Below are positions 39,990 through 48,553 of a stretch of DNA of 64,000 nt, piece by piece. Position numbers and translations under genes: made by a program. The DNA comes from Effrenium voratum (Eukaryota > Sar > Dinophyceae > Suessiales > Symbiodiniaceae). The notes under the pieces were generated by a model. It did no database searches. It was given only the letters and a program-made list of their open reading frames with translations, and was not told where the DNA came from. Where the stretch lies: NCBI GenBank assembly GCA_963377175.1, contig CAUJNA010003788.1:40085-104084 (forward strand), written 5' to 3'. How positions within the stretch are numbered: the stretch's first letter is position 1; the number at the start of each line of letters is the position of its first letter.

Positions 39990-41958
39990 ACAGATCCCCC
40001 CCATCAACGGGCCATCCTTGGACCCGAGTCACCTAGACACACCCCCCTGGCCCGACCAACCCCCCCCCTTTGACTCACACCCGGCACACTACCGACTCCT
40101 GCGTGAGTTCGGCAAGCGCCACCTCCAATTCCGAAGGATTTTTCAGGCTGGCTTTTGTGTATCCGATATCGCACCCCCTTCGCACAACATGGCACTTCGC
40201 GAGACCGACGCAGTCTGCGAGCTCCTCCTGCGGTCCTACAACACCGGCGTCCTCTCGAGGTTCCAGACCTTCCGCACCGAGAATCCCCGCCTCTCCACCA
40301 CGGACGCGATCGACCTCTTCATGGAGTCGACCAACACCGAGCCGGACACACGGACACGCTACCTGCTGCTGGACTGGCACAACCTGAATCCAACACCAGC
40401 CACACTGCAGTGCTCGTTCTGCCAGATCCCATACCAATCCCAGTACATCATGCCCCTCTGCTTCTCAGAGGAAACCGACTGGCGAAACAAGTGGGTCGGG
40501 GCGTGCTACGGGTGCGCTACCTGCGACACCAGTAGCGTGCCGTGGTTCCAGTTCGAGGAGCTCCTGGCCGACCCGAACTCCCTGATTGCAGAACACGCAC
40601 CGTACAACACCATCGCAGAGCACCCCGACCTCGCGGCCATGATCAGCGACCATACCATCGCCCCACCGACCTTACAGATTGCGGTGCCAGAGACGGACGA
40701 CGCTCACGACGCCTACATCACCGTGCACAGGTGGGACCAGGTCAACCGCCGCTGGATCAGGGTACCAGCCCTCGACGTGAAGAACCGCCGGCCATTCACC
40801 CTCGAGGTGTTCAGCAAGCTGTGCCGACGAGCATGGCGACGCCGCTTGGACTACATGACCAACAAGGCCGTCGGCACCATCCGCACGAACACCCACATGG
40901 ACATGATGGACTCCTTGCGCGAGATCCACCCCGGAACCTCCAACAACCACCTGCGCCGCCTCATCAGCGACCACTCCAAGTTCCTCGCCGAAACCATGTG
41001 CCTCGACCTCATCAACCTGGCACCCGAGGACCGACGAGACCTATTCCTCATGTTCCACAAATGGGAGAGGCAGCACCTCACCGAGGCATTGCGCGCAAAC
41101 AGCACCGGGACCCTCCTTGAGTTCTTGGACTCTGACGACTATCCCACACACCTCACCGATTTCATCACCCGCGTCCTCCCGTCCACCGACGAGCACTTTA
41201 TCTGCCGACGTCAGTCGTGCAAAGCGGTGGTACATTCGTCACATTGGCTGCGCGCCACCGCCAACATCACCGAGCACGGCCAGTTCTTCTGTCCCGAGTG
41301 CCTCCAGCAATACCACCCCTGGAAAACCTACAGTGACGCCAAAGCCGCATCCCGAGGGGAAGCCCTGACCGCAGCCGGCCAAGACGACACAGAACGCTTC
41401 GTGCCGGCCCAGAAGTGCCTCGTGGTACGCGCCACCGCTGGAGCACACGAGACGGACCAATTGGCAGAGGCCATCACCGGCGACGACGACCGGCGCTACA
41501 TGCTCTACCTTCTTCGCTGGGAGGAGGACACGACCGGCAAGCTCATCCAACAGATGAAGGTCCACATCAACGAGATCGCATCCGACCTGCGACAAGCCAA
41601 GGACCCCCGCGCCTATCTGGCCGACATGATCATGAACAACATGCAGACGGCTCAGAAACTGCCATACATGCACAGGACCTTCTGGACCCAAGAGAAGCTG
41701 GAGCAAGTCGCCCAGCGCAACCTGGGACGCATCAAGCCGCTCCGAATCGACCTGCTCCCCAGCCAGAAGCGACAACGCCACCAACCCGCCACGCCCTTCT
41801 ACGACATGCGGCGCTATCGCTACGACCCCAGTTCCACCCGCATCCTTGAGTCCTCAGACCTCGCCAGAGTGATGGGGCTGTGCTTTTGCCGCCTCAAGCT
41901 CTGGACCTGCCAAGACCTCGAGGGGGCGGACCGTCTCAACCACTTGAGCGCCCTGTGA
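39934..41958 (+). CDS. Unknown ORF of the DIRS-like element, Cys-rich zinc-binding-like
   Basis: The frame is open for 674 residues. The first ATG (39934) lies inside a hairpin; the ATG at 40189 (MALRETDAVCELLLRSYN) is a better start, because the segment before it is Pro-rich and low in complexity. Two Cys clusters look like zinc ribbons: CSFCQIPYQ ... CYGCATC in the first third, and CRRQSCKAVVH ... FFCPEC in the second half. The rest appears helical and charged. No catalytic motif of RT, recombinase, protease or hydrolase is visible. The ORF is intact and lies between Gag-like protein and recombinase, so it is part of the element. A second structural protein or a replication accessory is possible. 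Confidence 0.7.
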   Translation: MCRCGVSSNTTFVPVWRVVQIPPINGPSLDPSHLDTPPWPDQPPPFDSHPAHYRLLREFGKRHLQFRRIFQAGFCVSDIAPPSHNMALRETDAVCELLLRSYNTGVLSRFQTFRTENPRLSTTDAIDLFMESTNTEPDTRTRYLLLDWHNLNPTPATLQCSFCQIPYQSQYIMPLCFSEETDWRNKWVGACYGCATCDTSSVPWFQFEELLADPNSLIAEHAPYNTIAEHPDLAAMISDHTIAPPTLQIAVPETDDAHDAYITVHRWDQVNRRWIRVPALDVKNRRPFTLEVFSKLCRRAWRRRLDYMTNKAVGTIRTNTHMDMMDSLREIHPGTSNNHLRRLISDHSKFLAETMCLDLINLAPEDRRDLFLMFHKWERQHLTEALRANSTGTLLEFLDSDDYPTHLTDFITRVLPSTDEHFICRRQSCKAVVHSSHWLRATANITEHGQFFCPECLQQYHPWKTYSDAKAASRGEALTAAGQDDTERFVPAQKCLVVRATAGAHETDQLAEAITGDDDRRYMLYLLRWEEDTTGKLIQQMKVHINEIASDLRQAKDPRAYLADMIMNNMQTAQKLPYMHRTFWTQEKLEQVAQRNLGRIKPLRIDLLPSQKRQRHQPATPFYDMRRYRYDPSSTRILESSDLARVMGLCFCRLKLWTCQDLEGADRLNHLSAL

Positions 41959-42291
41959 CGGACCTCGACCAGCACCGCAACCACTACGACCCGAAGGGCG
42001 TCCGTGTCCCGCGCGAGCCCGGAGGGTCCGACCAACGCGGTTGCCTTCGCACGACCCATCTTCCCGAACCTGCCGCCGAAGTGCAACCTCGTTTGGCAGT
42101 ACGTCAGGACATCCGTGCAAAGAGCAAAAGGCGCACCATGTGTTTGAAGCCAAACACCCCTAAATCCCCCCGGACTTTTGCTCACCTTGATTGTTTGCAT
42201 TGTGCTTTTGTCTCCACGTGTGGCAAACCTTTGATACATTTTACATAGCCATTTTCGGCCCCTCTCGGCCCTTGATACAGATCACCCCGAG
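41959..42291. other. Spacer between second ORF and recombinase
   Basis: It contains GTCCCGCGCGA about 45 bp after the stop and a perfect hairpin, GTGTTTG-AAGC-CAAACAC, at about 42139-42156. Confidence 0.6.
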
Positions 42292-43812
42292 ATGACGTTC
42301 CGTGACATTCGAGCATGGCTACACCAGCGGTCCTTGCTGGCGATCGCCCCGCTCGGTGCCCTAGCCGGAATAGACGACTTGGCGACATTCCGCAACATGG
42401 ACCGGGCTGCATTGGTGCGGATCGGCGTGCCACACGACCTGATCAATCGACTCCTGGGCGACGACCTACTGGTCCTTGACTACATGCCCCCGGTCCGGCG
42501 CGACATCCAACCATATCACACCACACGACACGGCTCCCTCAACAGAGCCATTGCGGCGGGAGCGCCTACCTCACGCGAGCAGGCCCTACAACTCCTAGAA
42601 GACGAGACGTACGCACCCTCCCGCCGAGACCCCAGATTAGCACGCTGGAAGACTTGGTGCCAGATTGCGAATTCCTGGGACATGCCACCTGCCCCACTCA
42701 CCGTGAAACTCGTCAAGGCGGCGGGGGCATCCTTCAAAGCCGGAGGATACCGCTCCTTCCAGAACTACTACACGCAGGCTCGACAGGAACACCGACGACT
42801 TACGGGCGAAGACCCCGCGGCCGACATCGAGCAGGCCATCACCGACGTCAGCCGGTCGATCCGACGGGCACAAGGACCCACACCGTTTAAGGACTCCTTC
42901 CAACTCGAGCTCCTGTCGGCCGATCAGTTCCCCGTGGACCAGGACGACGGCCTTGACTCCATCGCCTACGCCCGCGACGTCACCATCATCGGCTGCTGGT
43001 GGCTACTTCGGGGACTCGAAGTCGCCTCAGCACAGGTACACCATCTGTGGACCCAACAGACAGCGCGGGGTAAGCGCACATACCTCACACTCCCCATCCA
43101 GAAGAACGACATAACTGGCATGTGCGTGACCAGATCTCATCCGTGCACCTGTCCAGCACTGTCCCGACTGTGCCCACATCATGCAGCACAACGTCACATG
43201 CGACGACTACATCGACACCTGGGACGCACTCCACCGGGCGACTACCCACTGTTCCCCGGACCAGACGGACAAGCCATCCCCAAGGCAGACGTCATCGAGC
43301 TCTTCCGCAAGGTCATCGGACTCACCGGAACTATCCTTACCCGGACAGATCCCAGCGGCACCTTGCGACAGCGATTCCATGAACACGTATGCCGAGTGTC
43401 GGGCGCCCAGTTCCTGACACGACTGGGTTACAACAAGGAGACCGTACAACTCGTCGGCCGATGGGGATCCGAAGCAGTGGCCCGCTACATCCAGGAGTCC
43501 AACCTCGATCGACCACCAGTGGCGCATTCCCAGAAGGAACTCCAACACCAAATCGAGGACGTGGTCAAACGGCACATTGCCGTGTTGCATAACACCTTTT
43601 GGGTCGTCAACACCGACTCCAACAAGGCACATCTGCCAGCAACTGACGAGGACTGCATCAACTCAGCTATGTGGACCACGCAATGCGGATGGAGGTATGC
43701 CACCGGCCGCTACAAGAAGATCCGCACCAAGCCGACCAACAACCTGTGCGGATCCTGCTTCAAGTTCGCCACACAGGCCGACCTCGATGAGCTCTCAGAC
43801 CTAGGCGATTGA
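42292..43812 (+). CDS. Tyrosine recombinase (integrase) of the DIRS-like element
   Basis: This 506-residue protein belongs to the phage-integrase/tyrosine recombinase family, which inserts the circular cDNA of DIRS-order elements. The catalytic set can be placed: Arg240 in WWLLRGLE, Lys271 in PIQKND, His365 and Arg368 in HEHVCRVSGAQFLTRLG (H-x-x-R), Trp391 in VGRWGS (the His/Trp position) and the nucleophile Tyr399 in ARYIQES. The N-terminal ~200 residues fit a core-binding SAM-like domain (RFxxWxxxxG-type helices). A C-terminal extension carries a CGSC pair and may bind zinc. The start at 42292 (MTFRDIRAWL) is the first ATG in frame. It is upstream of RT, unlike DIRS1, PAT and Ngaro, where the recombinase is last. 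Confidence 0.88.
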   Translation: MTFRDIRAWLHQRSLLAIAPLGALAGIDDLATFRNMDRAALVRIGVPHDLINRLLGDDLLVLDYMPPVRRDIQPYHTTRHGSLNRAIAAGAPTSREQALQLLEDETYAPSRRDPRLARWKTWCQIANSWDMPPAPLTVKLVKAAGASFKAGGYRSFQNYYTQARQEHRRLTGEDPAADIEQAITDVSRSIRRAQGPTPFKDSFQLELLSADQFPVDQDDGLDSIAYARDVTIIGCWWLLRGLEVASAQVHHLWTQQTARGKRTYLTLPIQKNDITGMCVTRSHPCTCPALSRLCPHHAAQRHMRRLHRHLGRTPPGDYPLFPGPDGQAIPKADVIELFRKVIGLTGTILTRTDPSGTLRQRFHEHVCRVSGAQFLTRLGYNKETVQLVGRWGSEAVARYIQESNLDRPPVAHSQKELQHQIEDVVKRHIAVLHNTFWVVNTDSNKAHLPATDEDCINSAMWTTQCGWRYATGRYKKIRTKPTNNLCGSCFKFATQADLDELSDLGD

Positions 43813-43900
43813 TACCAGGAGCCTGAAAAGCGGGATCGCCGGTCGTTGCTACTTCCTTTTGGGGGGGCCCCCTTCCCTTTTCCCTTTGTTCTCACCCCCC

Positions 43901-44000
43901 NNNNNNNNNNNNNNNNNNNNNNNNNNNNNNNNNNNNNNNNNNNNNNNNNNNNNNNNNNNNNNNNNNNNNNNNNNNNNNNNNNNNNNNNNNNNNNNNNNNN
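43901..44000. other. Assembly gap (100 N)
   Basis: A round 100-N run between the recombinase stop and the methyltransferase-RT ORF. The true length is probably unknown, and the start of the next gene may be missing. C-runs flank both sides. Confidence 0.99.
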
Positions 44001-44026
44001 CCCACGGGAAAAACAAGGCGCGTTAG

Positions 44027-47000
44027 GGACAGCACGGCCCAGGGGACCAGTCCCCTGGAGCCGACCCGGCGCGTTGCCTCCATCTTACCAGACAACTCAT
44101 ACAACACCAGCCCATTATCCTGATCTCAGTTTTCGACGGGATCGGCACAGTGTCACTTGCCCTGCACCAACTGGGCGCCAACGTCTCCCACTGTTTCCGG
44201 TGGGAACCCGATCAGTCCTGCAATCAGCTACCTCATTCACTCTTCCCCACGACGCACATGGGCGCCGTAGAAGATTTTGACATCGAACAACTGGCTGCGA
44301 TCATCCAGGACATACCCAATCACGAGAGACACATTATCCTCTTCACCGGTGGCCCACCGTGCACGGACTACTCCAACATTAAACAACACCAACCGGGCCG
44401 GGCCGGCTCACAGGGCAGCCTCTTCGACACCGCACTCTCCATCCGCGACGACATTCAGAACCGATGGCCACATCAATCGCTCACCCTGCTAGAGAATGTC
44501 GTGCCTCACCCCGAGGTACGCGACGACTTCGACCAGCTGTCCCACTCCATGGGCCTACGCCCAGTCCTGATCGACGCGGCCGACGGCCAAATCATCTCTC
44601 GTCCCAGAATCTGGTGGGCCTCAGTCGATTGGGAATCCTTGCCTGCCACATTGAGCAGGCATACACCTTGGCAACTCTCCCTCGACACTCAGCTGTTCCC
44701 ACCGGTGCTCTTCAATCCCATTGCAGCCGAACTACAACCAGACTGTCACATCCGGGACTTCGACCCGCCGAGTGTCCTAACACACGGACAACTCTTCCAC
44801 TGCCTTACCACCCAGGCCAGTACGGACGAAGGCCGCCCACCACCACGCAGCCAACAACTACCAGACGACACATGGCAACGGTGGCAAGCCGACCACAGAC
44901 AATTCGCCCCGTGGCAATACCAACAGAAATACCTGGTCCGGAAACACGGACACGACTGGCAAGTCGCAACACCCGAGCACCGCGAAGCAATGATGGGATT
45001 CCCGCGCGGCTGGACGGGACCACACAACACCGACCGGACCAGGAACACCATGCTGGGGAACTCCTGGCATGTGCCCACAGCCATGTGGATCCTATTCCTT
45101 TTGCTACTACAGCCAGCCTTCGGAATTCCCCCGCCCACGCAGCGGGTACGTCGCGGATCCCTCGGAATGATGGTCGACCTCTGGCTTCACAACCCACGAC
45201 CATGGGGACCACCTCCGAGAGCATCGGAAACGCTACATATGCCACAGAACGACTGGCAGGACCACTTGACCTGGGCCAAACACCACGCTACCTCGCTGCA
45301 ACAGCCCCAGCACTGCGACCCGACCATTTTGTGGGCCATCGCAATGCAAAGGACCATACCACAACTGCCACAACTACAGCACAACGTGTTACTCGACATC
45401 GCGGACCTTCGCGATGACCTGACTACAGATACACTTGCATGGTTCGAACAGCTGCCCCCACATTGCCAGCGAGCCTATCGACAACCGAAGATGATCACTC
45501 AGGTACCACTCATGACACACTTGCTACATTTGCTTAACTACCCACAGGCACAACTCCTGCACGAGGAACTCTCTCTAGGCTTCGACCTCCTGGGGCCTCT
45601 GCGACCCGGAGTCAATTGGCACATTCGCCACGACCACAAATACCTGGACCCATGTGACCTTGCAGAACTCAGGTCATTCAACAAAGCCTACATCCAGCGC
45701 AAATTACAACAACACAAGATCGACGACCACTGGACTCTTATGGCCACCGAAATCGCGGGGGAAGTGGCCCAGGGACGTATGGCCGGCCCCTTCGAGGCAC
45801 CGACTCATTGGACCTCTCGCACAGTACCCCTGCACCTTTTCCCCCACACCAGCCGGCTCCTTCCTATCCCACATCGCGATCCCATTGTGGCAGTCGCATT
45901 CAGCATACAACAGACCGGATCGGACGGAAAACCCAAAGTCCGGAGAGGAGAAGACTGGCGCCGCAGCGGCCACAACCAGACGTGCTCTATGCACGATCAA
46001 CCCTACCATCACACACCCGACCACTACATCCAATGTGCGAGACAATATCACGACGACGCACACCCGCTACATGTGTGGGGACACGACCACGACGGCGCCT
46101 ACCGTCAACTGCCCCTCGCACAACCGGAGGTAGCATACGTGCTACTCATCACACCCGACGGCCCAACTCTCTGGCACCACCACGTGCTCCTGTTCGGCTC
46201 CGCTGCCAGCGTCTGGGGCTACAACCGCTTCGGCGATGCACTCACAGCACTCGCCCGCGTACTAACACTCACACCTGCCCTGCACTACGTTGACGACTAC
46301 GGGGCCATACAACCCAGTCACATCGCGACCAGTTCCTTCTCCTCATTCAGCAAGCTCAACTCACTACTTGGATTTCATATGAAGACATCCAAGGAACAAC
46401 CACCGGCGCCCTCTCACAAAATACAAGGGGTTTATGTCGACCTGTCGGCAACACACGCAACCCTTCGACCGTGCCCAGACCGAGTCCGTACACTGTCACA
46501 CACCCTGTCTCAGTGTCTCGAACAGGGAGGTATGTCGAACGACACCGCCCGACGCACTGCCGGCAAGTGCAACTTTGTCACCGGACACCTGTTCGGTCGA
46601 GTAGGGCGATCGGCGTTAGCCGCCCTATACCACAAAGCACACAGCACTTCCGACCGGATCGACAAACCAACTCGAGCTGCCATTCTGTGCCTCCTGAATA
46701 TCCTGCAACATAGCTCACCCCGCAGCGTCCCACTGTCCACCAGGCCCAAAGACCTTTCAATCATATACACCGACGCGTTCTGCCGGCAGGGCGAGACGGT
46801 CTGGCGTGTCAAGGACGCAGGGGATCAGGATTGTCTGCCACCCGATTGGTCGCACGACAACGGATGGGCAGCGGTGCTGTTCAGCCCACAGGCACAAAGG
46901 ACCCGCGTGGTCTCGGGCGCACTACCCCCTAACTTACTCCAACAAGTGAGTACTGGCACCAACGCCATTTATTTCCTCGAGGCATGGGCCGCGTTGATCG

Positions 47001-47380
47001 CTCCTGTGATCTTTCGACCATGGATCACTGACACATACCTCCAGTTGTGCGACAACGAAGCGGCCAAACACGCCATCAGACGGGGAGTTGGGAAACACCA
47101 ACCACTAAACTGCCTGCTCGGTGCACATTGGACATGGCACAACCGACAGCAATTGCAGTTGCATATTGCCCGTGTGCCCACACATGCTAATATAGCCGAC
47201 CCCTTCAGTCGACATGACATGTCCCTTGCCTCGAAGCACCACTGGCAGATTCTGGAACCCCCCATGCACGCTCTACATAAACGGACGTGCAAAATCATTG
47301 GCGATATTGAGTTCGCCCATGCCGTCGGATTTGACGACATAAAGGAACTCCAACAGTTCCACAGGAATCATTCCTCCTGA
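44027..47380 (+). CDS. Fusion protein: C5-cytosine DNA methyltransferase, reverse transcriptase and RNase H
   Basis: The frame is open from the codon after a TAG at 44024-44026 to 47380, and there is no ATG before the first domain. The methyltransferase motifs are in canonical order: motif I VFDGIGTVSLALHQLG (from ~44129), motif IV GGPPCTDYS with the catalytic Cys codon at 44360-44362, motif VI LLENVV (~44492-44503), motif VIII SRPRIWW (~44600), a target-recognition region, motif IX REAMMGFPRGW and motif X MLGNSWHVP (~45052). RT follows: HDHDGAYRQLPL (motif A), FGSAASVWGYNRF (motif B) and HYVDDYGAI (motif C, ~46286). RNase H acidic residues are in IIYTDAF, FLEAWAAL, LCDNEAAKHA and NIADPFSR. 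No catalytic residue is missing. It probably copies the element's RNA; the methyltransferase may mark its own DNA. Confidence 0.92.
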   Translation, partial: GQHGPGDQSPGADPARCLHLTRQLIQHQPIILISVFDGIGTVSLALHQLGANVSHCFRWEPDQSCNQLPHSLFPTTHMGAVEDFDIEQLAAIIQDIPNHERHIILFTGGPPCTDYSNIKQHQPGRAGSQGSLFDTALSIRDDIQNRWPHQSLTLLENVVPHPEVRDDFDQLSHSMGLRPVLIDAADGQIISRPRIWWASVDWESLPATLSRHTPWQLSLDTQLFPPVLFNPIAAELQPDCHIRDFDPPSVLTHGQLFHCLTTQASTDEGRPPPRSQQLPDDTWQRWQADHRQFAPWQYQQKYLVRKHGHDWQVATPEHREAMMGFPRGWTGPHNTDRTRNTMLGNSWHVPTAMWILFLLLLQPAFGIPPPTQRVRRGSLGMMVDLWLHNPRPWGPPPRASETLHMPQNDWQDHLTWAKHHATSLQQPQHCDPTILWAIAMQRTIPQLPQLQHNVLLDIADLRDDLTTDTLAWFEQLPPHCQRAYRQPKMITQVPLMTHLLHLLNYPQAQLLHEELSLGFDLLGPLRPGVNWHIRHDHKYLDPCDLAELRSFNKAYIQRKLQQHKIDDHWTLMATEIAGEVAQGRMAGPFEAPTHWTSRTVPLHLFPHTSRLLPIPHRDPIVAVAFSIQQTGSDGKPKVRRGEDWRRSGHNQTCSMHDQPYHHTPDHYIQCARQYHDDAHPLHVWGHDHDGAYRQLPLAQPEVAYVLLITPDGPTLWHHHVLLFGSAASVWGYNRFGDALTALARVLTLTPALHYVDDYGAIQPSHIATSSFSSFSKLNSLLGFHMKTSKEQPPAPSHKIQGVYVDLSATHATLRPCPDRVRTLSHTLSQCLEQGGMSNDTARRTAGKCNFVTGHLFGRVGRSALAALYHKAHSTSDRIDKPTRAAILCLLNILQHSSPRSVPLSTRPKDLSIIYTDAFCRQGETVWRVKDAGDQDCLPPDWSHDNGWAAVLFSPQAQRTRVVSGALPPNLLQQVSTGTNAIYFLEAWAALIAPVIFRPWITDTYLQLCDNEAAKHAIRRGVGKHQPLNCLLGAHWTWHNRQQLQLHIARVPTHANIADPFSRHDMSLASKHHWQILEPPMHALHKRTCKIIGDIEFAHAVGFDDIKELQQFHRNHSS

Positions 47381-47514
47381 ACCCGACTTGACTTCCACGT
47401 CCCGTGAGAATCTTGCCCACAGTAAGGAGACTTGATCGATGTAAGGATGCCTTCAACGTGCCTTTTGTCTAGGTCGTTCGCCTTCGGCTTCACCTTCGAC
47501 GGGAGTTGACCTAC
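47381..47514. other. Spacer between fusion ORF and repeat B1
   Basis: Short non-coding stretch with CGTCCCGTGAGA about 17 bp after the stop and a CGACGGGAG motif that recurs at the start of B1. Confidence 0.5.
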
Positions 47515-47767
47515 GACGGGAGAACGTCCACTCCCTCTTCGAAACTCTGCTGTACAACATTTTGGGTTTGCATGCACTTGCATTTGCTTACCTTTTATTT
47601 TGTTGTACTTTACTTTCGAGTCAGTGGTGTCTGAGAGACACGCACACCGACTCCAGAGATTGAAACAGATCGACCAACAGGTACGATCCCACCCACTTGA
47701 GGCAGTGCGGTGAAAATAAATCGACCGACGCTGGTTGCCGTCGTACTCTCTGGAGCGGTTTGTTGTT
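47515..47767 (+). repeat. Split direct repeat B1 (internal)
   Basis: This 253-bp repeat is identical as read to B2. It contains an imperfect hairpin GAGTC..GTGTCT/AGACAC..GACTC and ends TTTGTTGTT, overlapping A2 by TTGTT. Confidence 0.95.
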
Positions 47768-47912
47768 GCGGTTAACACTTGTGTTAAAAGTAACAACCGA
47801 TAGCGGAAGGCATTTGAATCACACTCAGATTCGAACCTTGAGTGCCTGCAGGATGACACTGCTTGATTCATGCTCCGTTCGCCATTTTGGCGAATTAGCC
47901 AAATTTTTCTTT
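47763..47912 (+). repeat. Split direct repeat A2 (internal)
   Basis: This 150-bp repeat is identical as read to A1 at the left end. The B1-A2 junction represents the joined ends of the circular intermediate. Confidence 0.95.
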
Positions 47913-47986
47913 CCCACCCACCCTCACCAGTTTTCACTGCATGCCCTCAGTACCCGTCGGTCTGCATTTATAGCATCGAGTGAGAG

Positions 47987-48239
47987 GACGGGAGAACGTC
48001 CACTCCCTCTTCGAAACTCTGCTGTACAACATTTTGGGTTTGCATGCACTTGCATTTGCTTACCTTTTATTTTGTTGTACTTTACTTTCGAGTCAGTGGT
48101 GTCTGAGAGACACGCACACCGACTCCAGAGATTGAAACAGATCGACCAACAGGTACGATCCCACCCACTTGAGGCAGTGCGGTGAAAATAAATCGACCGA
48201 CGCTGGTTGCCGTCGTACTCTCTGGAGCGGTTTGTTGTT
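47987..48239 (+). repeat. Split direct repeat B2 (right end)
   Basis: This 253-bp repeat is identical as read to B1 and ends TTTGTTGTT at the host junction. It is separated from A2 by 74 bp of single-copy sequence. Confidence 0.95.
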
Positions 48240-48447
48240 ATCCAATCGAAGCGATTCGCTTCCTCGTCTTCACGTTGAAGCCAACCAAACGAGAGTTATC
48301 CTACTCTGAAACATACACACAATGGACCATATCTCAAGTCTCGAACATCTCATTTTGGGTTGGGGGTAACAGAACCAGTCGCCACAGTTGGCCCCACTGA
48401 GAAACGACAAACATCAAACGGGCCAATTGGGGTCGGGATTTTGTCAG

Positions 48448-48553
48448 GTTCACGAGCATGCTGCTGAAGCTGTACGGCACCGAAGACCTCAGTGAAGTGC
48501 CGTCCGGGCACCAAAAGAAGTGCGCGCAGGGCAGCGACCAGCGGCTTGACGAG
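48448..48553 (+). CDS. Candidate exon
   Basis: After TTGTCAG the frame reads FTSMLLKLYGTEDLSEVPSG and continues with HQKKCAQGSDQRLDE, ending in GAG|GT. Splice-like borders and protein-like composition are present; no family is recognised. It may belong to the EF-hand gene downstream. Confidence 0.35.

Larger units (their letters stand above)
37784..48239 (+). mobile_element. DIRS-order (tyrosine recombinase) retrotransposon with split direct repeats and a DNMT-RT fusion
   Basis: The termini show the split direct repeat layout A1 ... B1-A2-B2 known from Ngaro/PAT-type elements. A1 (37784-37933) equals A2 (47763-47912), and B1 (47515-47767) equals B2 (47987-48239). The copies look identical over 150 and 253 bp. 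A2 begins inside the last five bases of B1 (TTGTT), which is the expected circle-junction core. There is no target-site duplication, as expected for recombinase insertion. Coding order is Gag-like, unknown Cys-rich ORF, tyrosine recombinase, then a DNA methyltransferase/RT/RNase H fusion. All four ORFs are long and uninterrupted, so the insertion is recent and may be autonomous. A 100-N gap lies between recombinase and fusion ORF. The coding strand is C-rich compared with the flanks. Confidence 0.92.
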
